Positions 63,875 through 64,000 of a stretch of 64,000 bases of DNA are shown piece after piece. The stretch is from an uncultured Lachnospiraceae bacterium (GTDB lineage: Bacteria > Bacillota > Clostridia > Lachnospirales > Lachnospiraceae). Below the pieces are notes generated by a model. That model made no database searches and was not told the DNA's origin. It worked only from the letters and a program-made list of their open reading frames with translations. The stretch spans positions 1-64,000 of the forward strand of contig CATOJY010000009.1 in the NCBI GenBank assembly GCA_951800685.1. The letters are read 5' to 3'. The number at the start of each line of letters is the position of its first letter. The first letter of the stretch is position 1. The translations under genes were made by a program, and so were the position numbers.

Positions 63875-64000
63875 ATCGTCTACCCCTTCTTCTCTTTCTT
63901 ATGCTTTATTTTCTTACCGAGTGTTCCACGCAGCTTCGGATCCATTGCATCACGGAGCGCATCTCCTACCATATTAAAGCAAAGTACTACGATCATAATG
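63856..64000 (-). CDS. End of an OppC/DppC-type permease gene
   Basis: The last 47 codons are in the window: I-M-I-V-V-L-C-F-N-M-V-G-D-A-L-R-D-A-M-D-P-K-L-R, the hallmark C-terminus of peptide ABC permeases, then a strongly basic tail. The first stop in this frame is at 63856-63858, inside the OppD start region. Such a basic overlap is unusual, so the exact end should be treated with caution. Confidence 0.75.

Noticed and set aside
1..64000. CRISPR arrays, rRNA genes and insertion sequences
   Set aside because: No regularly spaced repeats of CRISPR type, no rRNA-like stretch and no transposase-like protein were seen on either strand.

Overview
The window looks like chromosome of an anaerobic gut-type Firmicute, most likely Lachnospiraceae or a related clostridium. 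The low-to-moderate G+C, AGGAGG-type ribosome-binding sites, DUF1836, YerC, NiaR and PcrA proteins, and the AtuA/CoA-transferase/peptide-ABC cluster all fit this. Genus and species cannot be fixed by eye. Two parts are present: a nearly complete siphovirus-type prophage (about 0.3-38.6 kb) and ordinary host chromosome (about 38.6-64 kb). PROPHAGE BOUNDARIES: A 14-bp direct repeat (tccacattcgccgt) at 291-304 and 38583-38596 marks attL and attR. It lies in the 3' end of the host 23S rRNA uracil methyltransferase gene (rlmD/rumA). The phage supplies a short replacement C-terminus, and the displaced host C-terminus is still readable at 122-304 beyond attL. Pairs of GGTGGCA repeats one helical turn apart lie just inside both ends and look like integrase arm sites. 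A tyrosine integrase lies next to attR. LATE GENES (minus strand, read right to left from about 25 kb to 2.5 kb): RinA-like regulator, HicAB toxin-antitoxin, HNH endonuclease, terminases, portal, ClpP-like protease, HK97 major capsid, connectors, tail tube, tail chaperone with a -1 frameshift, tape measure, distal tail, Gp37-like protein, baseplate/fibre, holin cassette, and an amidase-glucosaminidase-SPOR endolysin. EARLY AND REGULATORY GENES (25-38 kb): SSB, DUF4373 replication protein, RNase H-like and HNH proteins, several XRE regulators, and a classical S24-repressor/Cro switch at 34.0-35.1 kb. That switch has four evenly spaced operators. A second XRE switch lies at 27.15-27.5 kb and a third small one at 1.7-2.1 kb. 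ACCESSORY ARRAY: Between 30 and 34 kb, small plus-strand genes, four of them behind related promoters with short 5' stem-loop leaders, alternate with very small minus-strand genes, several of them membrane proteins. The minus-strand genes abut or overlap the 3' ends of the plus-strand genes. This is the least explained part of the window and the best candidate for an undescribed lysogen-expressed system. HOST PART: rlmD, a DUF4366-like membrane protein, pcrA, an SPFH protein, a two-component system with its FtsX-type ABC exporter, a DMT transporter, tRNA-Gly(CCC), an orphan THI5-like lipoprotein, TRIC channel, DUF1836, YerC, a LytM protein lacking the usual metal motif, NiaR and CspA. A minus-strand catabolic/transport cluster runs off the right edge: CaiB-type CoA transferase, AtuA small and large parts, CocE-type hydrolase, OppF, OppD and the end of an OppC permease.
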